Made by a program: the position numbers and the translations under genes
The notes under the pieces: model-generated
The model's database searches: none
The model's input: only the letters and a program-made list of their open reading frames with translations
What the model was told of the DNA's origin: nothing
Shown here: piece by piece, positions 8,473 through 18,300 of the stretch
Layout: each line of letters opens with the position of its first letter
Position numbering within the stretch: the first letter of the stretch is position 1
Assembly: GCF_011604685.1 (NCBI RefSeq)
Contig: NZ_CP050063.1
Span: forward strand, 4,362,501-4,426,500
Source of the DNA: Spirosoma aureum
Lineage (GTDB): Bacteria; Bacteroidota; Bacteroidia; Cytophagales; Spirosomataceae
DNA: 64,000 nt
Direction: 5' to 3'

Positions 8473-9594
8473 ATGCCTGATTATACCGACTATACGTTTG
8501 ACGACTTTGTGCTGGATGCCCGGTTTCGGGAGTGGGCATTGACCGATTCGCCCACTGAACGGGAATTCTGGAACAACTGGCTACAGGCGAATCCCGATAA
8601 ACTCGATCTGGTGCTGGCTGCCCGGCAGTTCGTGATTCAAATGCACCAGTCGCACGATGAATTGACTGATGAGGAACTGGATACTGAATTAAATCGACTG
8701 CAGACGACCCGGCAGCAGTCGCCCGATCAGGACGAACAAACGGATCGGCGATGGTTCGGTGGTTGGCTGCAGGTAGCCGCTGCTTTACTTGTTATTGGCC
8801 TGGGAAGCTGGTTTTTTGTTAGCCGACAAACGGCTAGTACGCCTTTAGCCGTTTTTCATCAAAATGCTGAACAACAGACTGAATCGTTAAGGGAAGTTAC
8901 CAATGAGACCGGAGCCAGTCGGCTGGTTAGATTGCCGGATGGAAGTCGGGTAACGCTACGTAACGGGAGCCGAATTAGCTTCCCTATCGCTTTTACGGCC
9001 CGTCAACGGGAGGTGTTTTTGGTTGGAGAAGCTTTTTTTGATGTTGTTCGTCGTCCTAAACAGCCTTTTCTGGTTTATACGAATCAGCTAACGACGAAAG
9101 TCCTGGGGACTAGCTTCACCGTACGGGCTTACGAAGGCGACAAAGAAGCTAAGGTAATTGTTCGGACGGGTAAGGTGTCTGTTTTTACGACGCCAGTCGC
9201 TGGAAAGCCCGGGGAGTCCGATAAAGTACAACCCGCGTTTATTCTAACGCCCAATCAGCAGGTAACCTTTAATCCGGAAGAGAAACAACTAACGCGATCT
9301 TTAGTAGCTGCACCTGTGCCCATTGTGGCGTCAACAGCGCAGCCGCAAACCGTTGTTTTCGATCATACGCCCGTAATAAAGGTGTTTAAAAGTCTCGAAG
9401 CGGCCTACGGAATTATGATTAACTACGATGCTGATTTGCTGGTCGGTTGCGAATTGACTGCCGAATTTGGGCAAGAATCGCTTTTCGAGAAACTGGATCT
9501 GATTTGCCGGGCCACCGAATCAAGATATGAAGTGATCGATGCGCAGATTGTCATTTATAGTAAAGGTTGCCGCCAGGTTAACGAACAGAGATAA
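8473..9594 (+). CDS. FecR-family anti-sigma factor
   Basis: A 373-residue inner-membrane protein. An N-terminal cytoplasmic sigma-binding part (1-95) is followed by one membrane helix (about 98-116, WLQVAAALLVIGLGSWFFV), a periplasmic FecR domain (about 145-255, with VRLPDGSRVTL and FLVGEAFFDV) and a C-terminal DUF4974 domain (about 305-368). It relays the signal from the STN domain of the SusC protein to the ECF sigma factor encoded just upstream. An AAGGAGG lies 19 bases before the start, further than usual. Length and domain order are normal for the family. Confidence 0.95.
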   Translation: MPDYTDYTFDDFVLDARFREWALTDSPTEREFWNNWLQANPDKLDLVLAARQFVIQMHQSHDELTDEELDTELNRLQTTRQQSPDQDEQTDRRWFGGWLQVAAALLVIGLGSWFFVSRQTASTPLAVFHQNAEQQTESLREVTNETGASRLVRLPDGSRVTLRNGSRISFPIAFTARQREVFLVGEAFFDVVRRPKQPFLVYTNQLTTKVLGTSFTVRAYEGDKEAKVIVRTGKVSVFTTPVAGKPGESDKVQPAFILTPNQQVTFNPEEKQLTRSLVAAPVPIVASTAQPQTVVFDHTPVIKVFKSLEAAYGIMINYDADLLVGCELTAEFGQESLFEKLDLICRATESRYEVIDAQIVIYSKGCRQVNEQR

Positions 9595-9815
9595 ATACCC
9601 AATAAACCAGCCAAACACCAGTATGAACAAACCCGATCAGTTCGTCGAACAGAAGCAATTGTAGCCTTACCTCATTCGCATGGCAGGTGATGCCAAAGCG
9701 GACCTACTAACTTATTTCTCATCATCCAGATTACGGCATTTTTCAGGATCCAGTTCAAAACTGGGTAAGGGGATTTTTTGTGCCAAACTTTTAATGAGTA
9801 TCTTTTCTTAATTCT

Positions 9816-12800
9816 ATGATAACCACTACAAAACCACGGGTGATTTTCGGAAAAATCATGCGAACTGCGTTTTATCAGGTCTTCATCCTGGCTTGGTGTT
9901 CCAGCCTGGTGCTGGCCTTCGACGGAAAGGGGCAGGAAGTACTAAACCGACCCATTTCAGTCACTATCGAAAATCAGCAGGTCGAGCAAGCCATCAAAAA
10001 AATTGGTAAGCTGGCTTCTGTGCGCTTTATATACAGTCCACAACTTATCCGCTCAGACCGAAAAGTGAACCTATCGGTCCAGAGCCAGCCCCTTGCCGAC
10101 GTGCTAAATACATTGCTGACACCGCTTCATGTGACTTATGAAGTTGTCGGCTCTCAGATCATCCTGCGAAATGCAGACAATAACGGTCAACGGACGCTGC
10201 CACTGACAGCGAAAGAAGCTCAGATTGCTCCGACCGATCAAACCGTAACGGGCACCGTTTCTGACGAAAAAGACGCTCCCTTACCCGGGGTAACCATCGC
10301 GGTAAAAGGCACCACGCGAGGCACAACAACCGACGCAAACGGGAAATATTCACTCACCGTACCCGAAAAAGCAATCCTGGTATTCTCGTTTGTGGGTTAT
10401 GAGCGTCAGGAAGTGGTTCTGGGCAATCAGACAGCGCTGAATATTCAGCTAAAGGCCGAATCACGGGGCCTGGACGAAGTTGTCGTGGTTGGTTATGGTA
10501 CACAGAAACGGGCTACCTTAACGGGTTCCGTGGCTACTATCGATTCGAAAGTTTTTCAGGATAGAGGAGTTGTCGACAACCCCTTGTCGGCCCTCCAGGG
10601 GCAGATTCCGGGTGTTGTCGTTACCCGCACCTCATCGGCTCCCGGCCGGGCAAACTGGAACTTTCAGGTTCGGGGCGCTTCATCGAGCAATGGTGCCGAA
10701 CCGCTGATCATTGTCGATGGAGTTCCACTGGTTAACCAGAGTGCATTGAACTCCATCAATCCCAACGATATTGAAAACATATCGGTACTGAAAGATGCTT
10801 CGGCAGCTATCTACGGTGCCCGGGCGGCCGGTGGTGTCGTATTGGTTACGACAAAACGGGCAAAATCGGGCAAGGTGCAGATCCAGTACGATGGGTCTGT
10901 TTCCCAGAAAACACTTGGGCTGCAACCGCACCTGATCAATGTGAATCAATTTGGACAGGGTTTGCTCGATGCCACGACGAACGATTTTTATGGTGTTCCA
11001 CCGACCTCATTTCTCTGGTATCGGCTTGGGCAACTGGAGGTCAATCCGCCAGCATCTGGTTTTATCGACTTCACAACCAATAATGGACAACCGGTCAGTG
11101 CCGCATCACACCCGTTGAATCCGGGCTTTGGCGATGTGAAGGATTTAACGTTTTTCAACACCAACTGGGTAGATGTATTATGGGGTAAAGCCACGTCTAC
11201 GCAGCATAATCTGAGCGTATCGGGCCGGGGCGAAAAATCGGGCTATCGGGTTTCGTTGGGTTATTTGCGCGATGGAAGCCTTCTGCAATGGGGCCAGAAC
11301 TCGAACAGCCGCTACAACATTCGCCTGACCCACGATTACCAGTTCACGAGCCGGTTGAAATTAGAATCGAATATCTCACTGGAGAAAAATGACATTGTTC
11401 AGCCGACGCTGCTGAGTAGTGTACTAGGGCAATATCAGCAGCCCGGTTTTCCAGTTTCGACGGTGGATGGCAAACCCTATGCCTGGGGAACGCAATACAG
11501 CCCGAACTGGCAGGCCGAATTGGGTGGTGAGAATAAAGAATATAACACACGGGTATTCACTAATTTCAAGTTGACCTACGAACTAGGCAAGAACCTGCGC
11601 TTAGTGGGAACGGCGGGCTATAACTGGACATCGACCGATATCAAAGAGCAGGCGAAATCGATTCCCTGGTATAACTACCTCGGCACCATTCAGGCTGCCA
11701 GTAACCCCACGCAGCCAAACACCTATTATTCGCGTCGACTGGTTAAAGATGCCTATACTAACCTGAATGCGTATCTGGAATATTTTAAAACCGTCAACAG
11801 TACGCACGATGTAGGGGTTACGGTGGGTACGAACTACGAACGCGACGAGGCCAATGCCTATACGGCCCGAACGAATTACGTTGCCAACGATAATGTGCCT
11901 TCGCTGAATCTGGGTATTGGCGATAACACGACCAAGAGTGTAACCGAGAGCCAGAACCACTACGCAATCGGGTCTTATTTTGGTCGCTTCAATTATGCAT
12001 TCAAGCAAAAATATCTGGTTGAGGTCAACGCTCGTTACGACGGTTCCTCCAAGTTTAGTGCGGCCAACCGCTGGAAGGCATTTTATGGTATATCGGGCGG
12101 GTGGCGCATCTCACAGGAAGACTTTATGAAAGGCTTGACCTGGCTGGATGAACTGAAATTGCGGGGATCGTACGGCACCGTTGGTAACCAGAATGGTATT
12201 GGCCTGTACGATTACATTCAACTCTTGAACGTGAGTGCCACCGCCGGGCCAAACAATAGCGGATTCCCGATTATTGGCACCAGTCCGGTCGTCTATGTGG
12301 CTCCAACTGCTAGTTTGGTGAGCCTGAACCGTACCTGGGAAAAGATAGAAACCACCAACTTCGGCGTCGATTATTCAGTACTGCAACGGCGTTTATCGGG
12401 GAGTTTCGATTACTTCGTGAAGCATAACCGCAACATGCTGCTGGGCCAAACCTATCCGGCCGTTATTGGCGCAACGGCTCCAGCTGCTAACATTGGTCAC
12501 CTGAAAGCCTGGGGTTGGGAAACGTCGATTCAGTGGCGGGATAAAATTGGAAATGTAAACTACCGCATTGGTGGTTCGCTGACCGATAACCAGAACAAAC
12601 TGATTAGCTATGGTGGTGCCAATGTGCTCAACCCAGGTCTGAATGGCCCAGTTGAAGGCTACCCACTCAACTCCTACTTTGGCCTGGAGTATGCCGGTCG
12701 TATTCAAACGGCGGAGCAACTGGCGGCTTATCGCCCTTTGGCCGCCGGGAATAACATCAGCATGCCTGTAACAACGGCCACACTACCAGGCGTTCGATTG

Positions 12801-13409
12801 GGTGATAACATGTTCAGAGACCTGAATGGGGATGGGAAACTGACAACACCGGGTGATTTGAAATACCTGGGCCGCGACGATCCACGCTATAGCTTCGCGT
12901 TGAATCTGGGTGCAGACTGGAACGGTTTCGATTTCTCAGCGGTGTTTCAGGGCGTTGGTCAGCGAACAATTTTCCGGGAAGGAAACTGGCGCGTTCCGTT
13001 CGGCTCCATATTCCAGGGGCAAACCGATTTCTGGGTAGGCAAAACCTGGACGCCAACCAATACGGATGCCTATTACCCGAATCTGTCGGCTGGTCAGAAC
13101 GGTACAACCTACAATACCTACAACTACCAGGCTTCGGACTGGTCAGTACAAAATGGGGCGTATGTACGGTTAAAGAATCTGGTCGTAGGCTATACACTTC
13201 CACAATCCCTGACTCAAAAGTTGAAAATTGACCGGTTCCGTATCTACTACTCGGGTAGCGATCTGTGGGAAATCAGCAAGATCAAGGATGGCTGGGACCC
13301 CGAAGCACCCCGAGCTGCGGGTCGAATTGCCGATCCTAACCGGGTTACGGCCGTTGATCGGTATCCCTTCTATCGTTTACATACAGTCGGCGTAAACGTC
13401 ACCTTTTAA
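9816..13409 (+). CDS. SusC/RagA-family TonB-dependent outer-membrane transporter with STN signalling domain
   Basis: A 1,197-residue outer-membrane protein that imports oligosaccharides together with its SusD partner. After a long signal peptide (about 1-36) come an STN domain (about 45-110, the periplasmic signalling module contacting FecR), a carboxypeptidase-regulatory-like domain (about 143-215, GTVSDEKDAPLPGVTI) and the TonB box region ending in DEVVVVGYGTQ. A plug domain (about 230-350, with PLIIVDGVP and IENISVLKDASAAIYGA) and a 22-strand beta-barrel ending in VGVNVTF follow. The start is an ATG at 9816; ATG 9858 would still leave a signal peptide. It is the only SusC in the window, so the whole downstream enzyme set probably feeds it. 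Confidence 0.97.
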   Translation: MITTTKPRVIFGKIMRTAFYQVFILAWCSSLVLAFDGKGQEVLNRPISVTIENQQVEQAIKKIGKLASVRFIYSPQLIRSDRKVNLSVQSQPLADVLNTLLTPLHVTYEVVGSQIILRNADNNGQRTLPLTAKEAQIAPTDQTVTGTVSDEKDAPLPGVTIAVKGTTRGTTTDANGKYSLTVPEKAILVFSFVGYERQEVVLGNQTALNIQLKAESRGLDEVVVVGYGTQKRATLTGSVATIDSKVFQDRGVVDNPLSALQGQIPGVVVTRTSSAPGRANWNFQVRGASSSNGAEPLIIVDGVPLVNQSALNSINPNDIENISVLKDASAAIYGARAAGGVVLVTTKRAKSGKVQIQYDGSVSQKTLGLQPHLINVNQFGQGLLDATTNDFYGVPPTSFLWYRLGQLEVNPPASGFIDFTTNNGQPVSAASHPLNPGFGDVKDLTFFNTNWVDVLWGKATSTQHNLSVSGRGEKSGYRVSLGYLRDGSLLQWGQNSNSRYNIRLTHDYQFTSRLKLESNISLEKNDIVQPTLLSSVLGQYQQPGFPVSTVDGKPYAWGTQYSPNWQAELGGENKEYNTRVFTNFKLTYELGKNLRLVGTAGYNWTSTDIKEQAKSIPWYNYLGTIQAASNPTQPNTYYSRRLVKDAYTNLNAYLEYFKTVNSTHDVGVTVGTNYERDEANAYTARTNYVANDNVPSLNLGIGDNTTKSVTESQNHYAIGSYFGRFNYAFKQKYLVEVNARYDGSSKFSAANRWKAFYGISGGWRISQEDFMKGLTWLDELKLRGSYGTVGNQNGIGLYDYIQLLNVSATAGPNNSGFPIIGTSPVVYVAPTASLVSLNRTWEKIETTNFGVDYSVLQRRLSGSFDYFVKHNRNMLLGQTYPAVIGATAPAANIGHLKAWGWETSIQWRDKIGNVNYRIGGSLTDNQNKLISYGGANVLNPGLNGPVEGYPLNSYFGLEYAGRIQTAEQLAAYRPLAAGNNISMPVTTATLPGVRLGDNMFRDLNGDGKLTTPGDLKYLGRDDPRYSFALNLGADWNGFDFSAVFQGVGQRTIFREGNWRVPFGSIFQGQTDFWVGKTWTPTNTDAYYPNLSAGQNGTTYNTYNYQASDWSVQNGAYVRLKNLVVGYTLPQSLTQKLKIDRFRIYYSGSDLWEISKIKDGWDPEAPRAAGRIADPNRVTAVDRYPFYRLHTVGVNVTF

Positions 13410-13414
13410 TCAGG

Positions 13415-13449
13415 AGGTCTACCTGGATTTTAAAACTTCTGATAGACCT
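13415..13449 (+). other. Intercistronic hairpin between susC- and susD-like genes
   Basis: AGGTCTA (13415-13421) pairs with TAGACCT (13443-13449) just after the SusC stop. Such structures often reduce readthrough or protect the SusC mRNA; the effect here is inferred. Confidence 0.4.
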
Positions 13450-13465
13450 TAACCATAGAAAAGAC

Positions 13466-15214
13466 ATGAAACCGTTTCGATTCTCATATACGCTATTGCT
13501 GGCGGGGGCGCTTTCCCTCACACAAACCAGTTGTAATAAAGCACTTGATCTGGATCCGCTGGACCAGCTTTCTGATGCCGCCTACTGGACATCGCCGAAT
13601 GATTTTCTACTGGCTGCCAATGCCTTCTATCCGTACATGCGCACCTTTGCGGATGTCGTTTACGATACTCCGCCCAATACCTCGAACCAGAATTACCATA
13701 CGGATTATAAAGCAGATATACTGGCCTCTCAGAATATTTTCAGCCGGGGACTAAATACCGTACCAACGACGGATAGTCCGTATAGTATCGGTTACACACG
13801 CATCCGGAACATTAACTACCTGTTGAGTAAAGCACCAACCTACCCAACACCGGCTGAGATCAGCAAATACGTTGCCGAAGCGAAGTTCTTTCGGGCGTAT
13901 ATTTATTTCGATCTGTTGCAGGTTTACGGGGGTGTTCCGATCATCAATAAGTTGCTGGCCCCAGATTCGCCCGAGTTGCAGGCGCCCCGGAATACTCGTG
14001 ATGAAGTCGTTGATTTTATCATCAAAGACCTCAATGAAGCTATTGCCGATCTACCCATAAAAACTGCTCAGACTGCTGCTGAACTGGGGCGGATCAATAA
14101 AGAGGTTGCCCAGTCATTTCTGGGACGGGTTGCTCTCTATGAAGGCACCTGGCAGAAATTTCGCTCGGGTGCACGGGCTAATGCTCTTCTGGACATAGCT
14201 ATTAGCGCGAGTGGCGCGGTGATTACGGGTGGTCAATATCAGCTATTTGCCCCGGCTGCCCTGGGTGATTCGGCTCAGAAATACCTATTCATTCTGGAAA
14301 ATCAGAAGTCGAATCCGGCCAGCATTCAGAAATCAGCCAATAATGAGTACATTCTGGCCAACCGCTACGACCAGACGGTACGGATGATCAACAACAATGT
14401 GAGCCGGTCAACACCCATCAATCTGACCCGGAATTTTGTAAACCTGTACCTAAGTAAAGATGGTTTGCCGATCGAAAAGTCACCCTTGTTTAAAGGGTAC
14501 GCCACGATGACATCCGAGTTCGAGAATCGCGATAACCGGATGCGGTATAACATGAAAATTGCGGGTGGTTATTACTGGTCGCCCAATGCCAACTGGCGCA
14601 TCGACTGGACGGGCGGCCCGGCCGACAGAGCCAATGCCGATGGATCGCCCTTTAAGCCCTATGCCAACGGAACATCGGGATACTACAGCCAGAAATGGGT
14701 AGCGGAGCGTCAGGTTCCTGATAATCAGGAAGCCTATGATTATCCGGTAATTCGGTATGCCGAAGTTTTGCTGAACTACGCTGAGGCCGTGTTTGAACGG
14801 AATGGAACCATTAGCGATGCTGATCTGGACAAGTCGTTAAATCTGGTCCGGAATCGGGTTAACAAAGCAATGCCAAAATTGAGCAACCAGTTTGTCACGA
14901 CCAATGGGTTGGACATGCGGACGGAAATTCGGCGGGAACGGACCATTGAACTGTATCAGGAAGGCTTCCGGCTCGATGATCTGAAGCGTTGGCACAATGC
15001 CGTTGAAGTTCTCACCAAACCACTGGTCGGCGTTAAGTGGACGGGTACTGAATTTCAGACACTTTGGCCTTCACAGGCCGCTACGGCGAAAGATGCGGAA
15101 GGAAACCTGATCGTGGATGGCAGCCGCTCCTTCAGTGAGAAAAACTATCTGCTACCTATTCCTTCCCAGCAGATCCAGCTGAACCCCAAGCTCGAACAAA
15201 ATCCGGGCTGGTAA
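13466..15214 (+). CDS. SusD/RagB-family surface glycan-binding lipoprotein
   Basis: A 582-residue outer-membrane lipoprotein, the lid of the SusC transporter. The signal peptide ends in a lipobox, LTQTSC (Cys23), followed by the typical LDLDPLDQLSDAAYW. The SusD TPR-like core shows AEAKFFRAYIYFDLLQVYGGVP near residues 135-155. Near the end come IRRERTIELYQEGFRLDDLKRW and the conserved terminal phrase LLPIPSQQIQLNPKLEQNPGW, a hallmark of the family. It begins 56 bases after the SusC stop and forms a pair with it. Substrate cannot be read from the sequence. Confidence 0.97.
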   Translation: MKPFRFSYTLLLAGALSLTQTSCNKALDLDPLDQLSDAAYWTSPNDFLLAANAFYPYMRTFADVVYDTPPNTSNQNYHTDYKADILASQNIFSRGLNTVPTTDSPYSIGYTRIRNINYLLSKAPTYPTPAEISKYVAEAKFFRAYIYFDLLQVYGGVPIINKLLAPDSPELQAPRNTRDEVVDFIIKDLNEAIADLPIKTAQTAAELGRINKEVAQSFLGRVALYEGTWQKFRSGARANALLDIAISASGAVITGGQYQLFAPAALGDSAQKYLFILENQKSNPASIQKSANNEYILANRYDQTVRMINNNVSRSTPINLTRNFVNLYLSKDGLPIEKSPLFKGYATMTSEFENRDNRMRYNMKIAGGYYWSPNANWRIDWTGGPADRANADGSPFKPYANGTSGYYSQKWVAERQVPDNQEAYDYPVIRYAEVLLNYAEAVFERNGTISDADLDKSLNLVRNRVNKAMPKLSNQFVTTNGLDMRTEIRRERTIELYQEGFRLDDLKRWHNAVEVLTKPLVGVKWTGTEFQTLWPSQAATAKDAEGNLIVDGSRSFSEKNYLLPIPSQQIQLNPKLEQNPGW

Positions 15215-15373
15215 TTCTATCCCAATAATTTTTTTTAGTGATTCCTGTATGCGAGGTGATCCGGAAATATGACTTCCGGATCACCGCCCGCTACGCCTTT
15301 GCTTTTTTCGGACCACACCTGTTCACCTTCCCTTTCATTCTTTCTATTCCTAAGTCGTTAAACTTTACGTTAC

Positions 15374-18300
15374 ATGCAAAAAAAAGAACTCAACCTACTC
15401 TATTTATGGGCTATGGGTTTGGGGCACTCATGCCCCCAAAGCACTAAAGTCGCTTCATTTGTAAAGACACTACTGCATTTTCTGCTGTTTTTCTGGACAT
15501 CGGCCGCGTCAGTTCTGGCTCAGCCATTTGTGCATCCGGGCTTACTTCATAAACAGGCCGACCTGGATCGGATGAAAGTTAAAATTGCGGCCAATGCACA
15601 GCCCTGGAAATCGAGCTGGGACATTTTGGTGGCTAACTCACACTCGTCGCTCGGTCGGGCCTTTACCAATCCGGTACCTACAATCATTTATCGTGGTTTT
15701 GATGGCACGAACACCGAGAACTACGCGTCGCTTTTTCGGGATGCTGCGTCGGCTTACGCTACGGCTTTACGCTGGCAAATCACGGGTGACAATGCCTATG
15801 CCGAGAAATCAATTGCGATCATGAACGCCTGGTCGGCTGCCTTAACAACCATCAGCGGTACATCGGATAAATTTCTGCTGGCGGGTATACAGGGGTATCA
15901 ACTGGCGAATGCGGCCGAAATTATGCGAACCTACAGCGGCTGGGCTCCCGCCGACTTCGCCCGGTATCAGAACTGGATGCTGACTGTATTTTACGCAATG
16001 AACCACGACTTTCTGGTCAATCACAATGGGGCCTGCATCAGCAATTACTGGGCAAACTGGGATTTATGCAACATGGCCTCCATGCTCAGTATCGGTGTAC
16101 TTTGCGACAGGAGAGACATCTACAACGAAGCAGTTGATTATTTTAAAAATGGGGCCGGTATGGGCTCCATCAAAAACGTAGTTCCGTATGTTTATGGTAA
16201 TCTGGGCCAGTGGCAGGAGAGCGGTCGCGATCAGGGTCATACCGTGCTTGGTGTGGCACTGGCCGGTTCTTTCTGCGAAATGGCCTGGAATCAGGGCGAA
16301 GATTTATATGGGTATGACGATAACCGGCTCTTGAAAGGCTTTGAATACATCGCCAAATACAACCTCGGGTATGAGGTTCCGTACACTACCTACAGCAATT
16401 GTATTGGGGTTGTGCAGCCGATTGTATCAGAAGATGGACGAGGGAATATCCGTCCGGTTTGGGAGCTGGTTTATAATCATTACGTTAACCGGAAAGGGTT
16501 ATCGGCACCCTACACCGCTCGCTTTGCGCAGATCGTACGGCCTGAGGGTGGAGGGGGTAATTTTGGTCCCAATAGTGGTGGCTACGACCAGCTGGGGTAT
16601 GGAACCCTGGCATTTTCGCTCGATGAACCAATCAAACCCAATAACCAGACCATTGCGTTCCCCGCTATGGCAAACAAGGAATTCGGCGCTCCGGATTTCA
16701 GTCCGGGTGCAACGGCCAGCTCCGGATTGACCGTCGTGTATTCCAGTTCGAATCCGGGAATCGCTTCAGTCAATGCCGATGGAACGATCCATGTCTCGAA
16801 GCCCGGAACAACAACCATCATTGCACAACAGATGGGTGATAGTCAGTATAATCTGGCCCCGATAGTGTATCAAACGCTGACCGTAAATCCAATTCCGGGT
16901 GTTACGGACGGAACCTGGACCAACACAACGGGTATCACAACCAGCACCATCTCATCAACCAGTGGCAGTGCCGATTTGACCTGGCCAGGGCAGACCTTCG
17001 TGGTGGGTGATCTGGTACGGCTGACAGGTACCGTTCCGGGCGGTTTCATCGCGAATACGGCTTATAACGTAGTGGCGGTTACTGCTAATAAAATCCAGTT
17101 GTCGCAACGACCGGGCGGATCGGCTATTGTAGCCACGTCGACTATAACCAATGGAACCGGGCTTCGTTTTCTGAAATGGTCGACGGTGACCAACTGGAGC
17201 AATTCGATCGTTCCGGGGGGCGTTCAAGCCAATGCGACATTCGGAGCTACCAGTTTTTCCAACATCGGGGGCGTCACGCTGGACGGGAACATTACCGTCG
17301 GCACATTGACGTACGCTGCGAATGGAACCTCGGAACTGCACCTGGCCAGTGGACAGAATGGCGGTACATTAACGTTTCAGGCACTTTCGGGTATGCCGAC
17401 AATCAACATGATCAACAGCGGTAGCCGGAAGCTCTTTCTGGGTAATGCCATCAACAACTCGAGGATACCCCTGAAAATTGCCGGAACGCAGGGATTGAAA
17501 ATCCTCACGCCCATCTATGGTAGCAGTGGCTCGTATGCGGGCTTACGGATTCAGGCGGCTATGGACTGGAGTGGTTTGCAGGGTGGAATTAACCTGGCGC
17601 AGGGTACGATCGAGCTACACAACACCACGAATAGTACGACCGACGCGGATAATGTTCTGCTACCTCCACGGCGCCTGACAATGGGTACCGACGCTACGGC
17701 AGTTCTGGTATTCAATGGCGCTAATTTATACACCAGCAAGCAAACCATCGGAGCACTCGATGGTACGGATGCTGCCTATATTATTGCCCGCAATGCCCTG
17801 ACCAACGGAACTTCAACATTAGTGATCGGTGCTGATAATCAGGACGGTACATTTGAAGGAACAATTGGGTCGGGCCCGACGGCCGATGCCGTCGATAAAG
17901 GCCGGGTGAACTTTGAAAAAACAGGTTCGGGTACGCAAACCATCACCGGTTCCATAAAAAATGGAACGACAATAATTGCGGGAACGCCCTTCTACTCGGC
18001 CTTAACGGTCAATAATGGAAAGCTTATTCTGAACGGGTCGAACGAATACCAGGGTGCTACCACCGTAACAAGTGGGTCGCTGGTGATCAATGGTTCCCTG
18101 GTGAGTCCAATCCGGGTTAACGGAGGAACACTGGCAGGAACAGGGACCAATACCGCTTCTGTCAGCGTCGGAACCGGTTCGGGAGCAGGGGCTTTTATTT
18201 CACCCGGAAATTCAGTGGGTACGTTTACAACCACAGGAGCACTTCTGGTAAACGCCGATGCTACGTACAACCTTGAGTTCAATAGCAATCAGGCTGCCTT

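Noticed and set aside
9623-9664. Tiny ORF between FecR and SusC (MNKPDQFVEQKQL)
   Set aside because: Only 13 codons with no supporting structure; probably chance.
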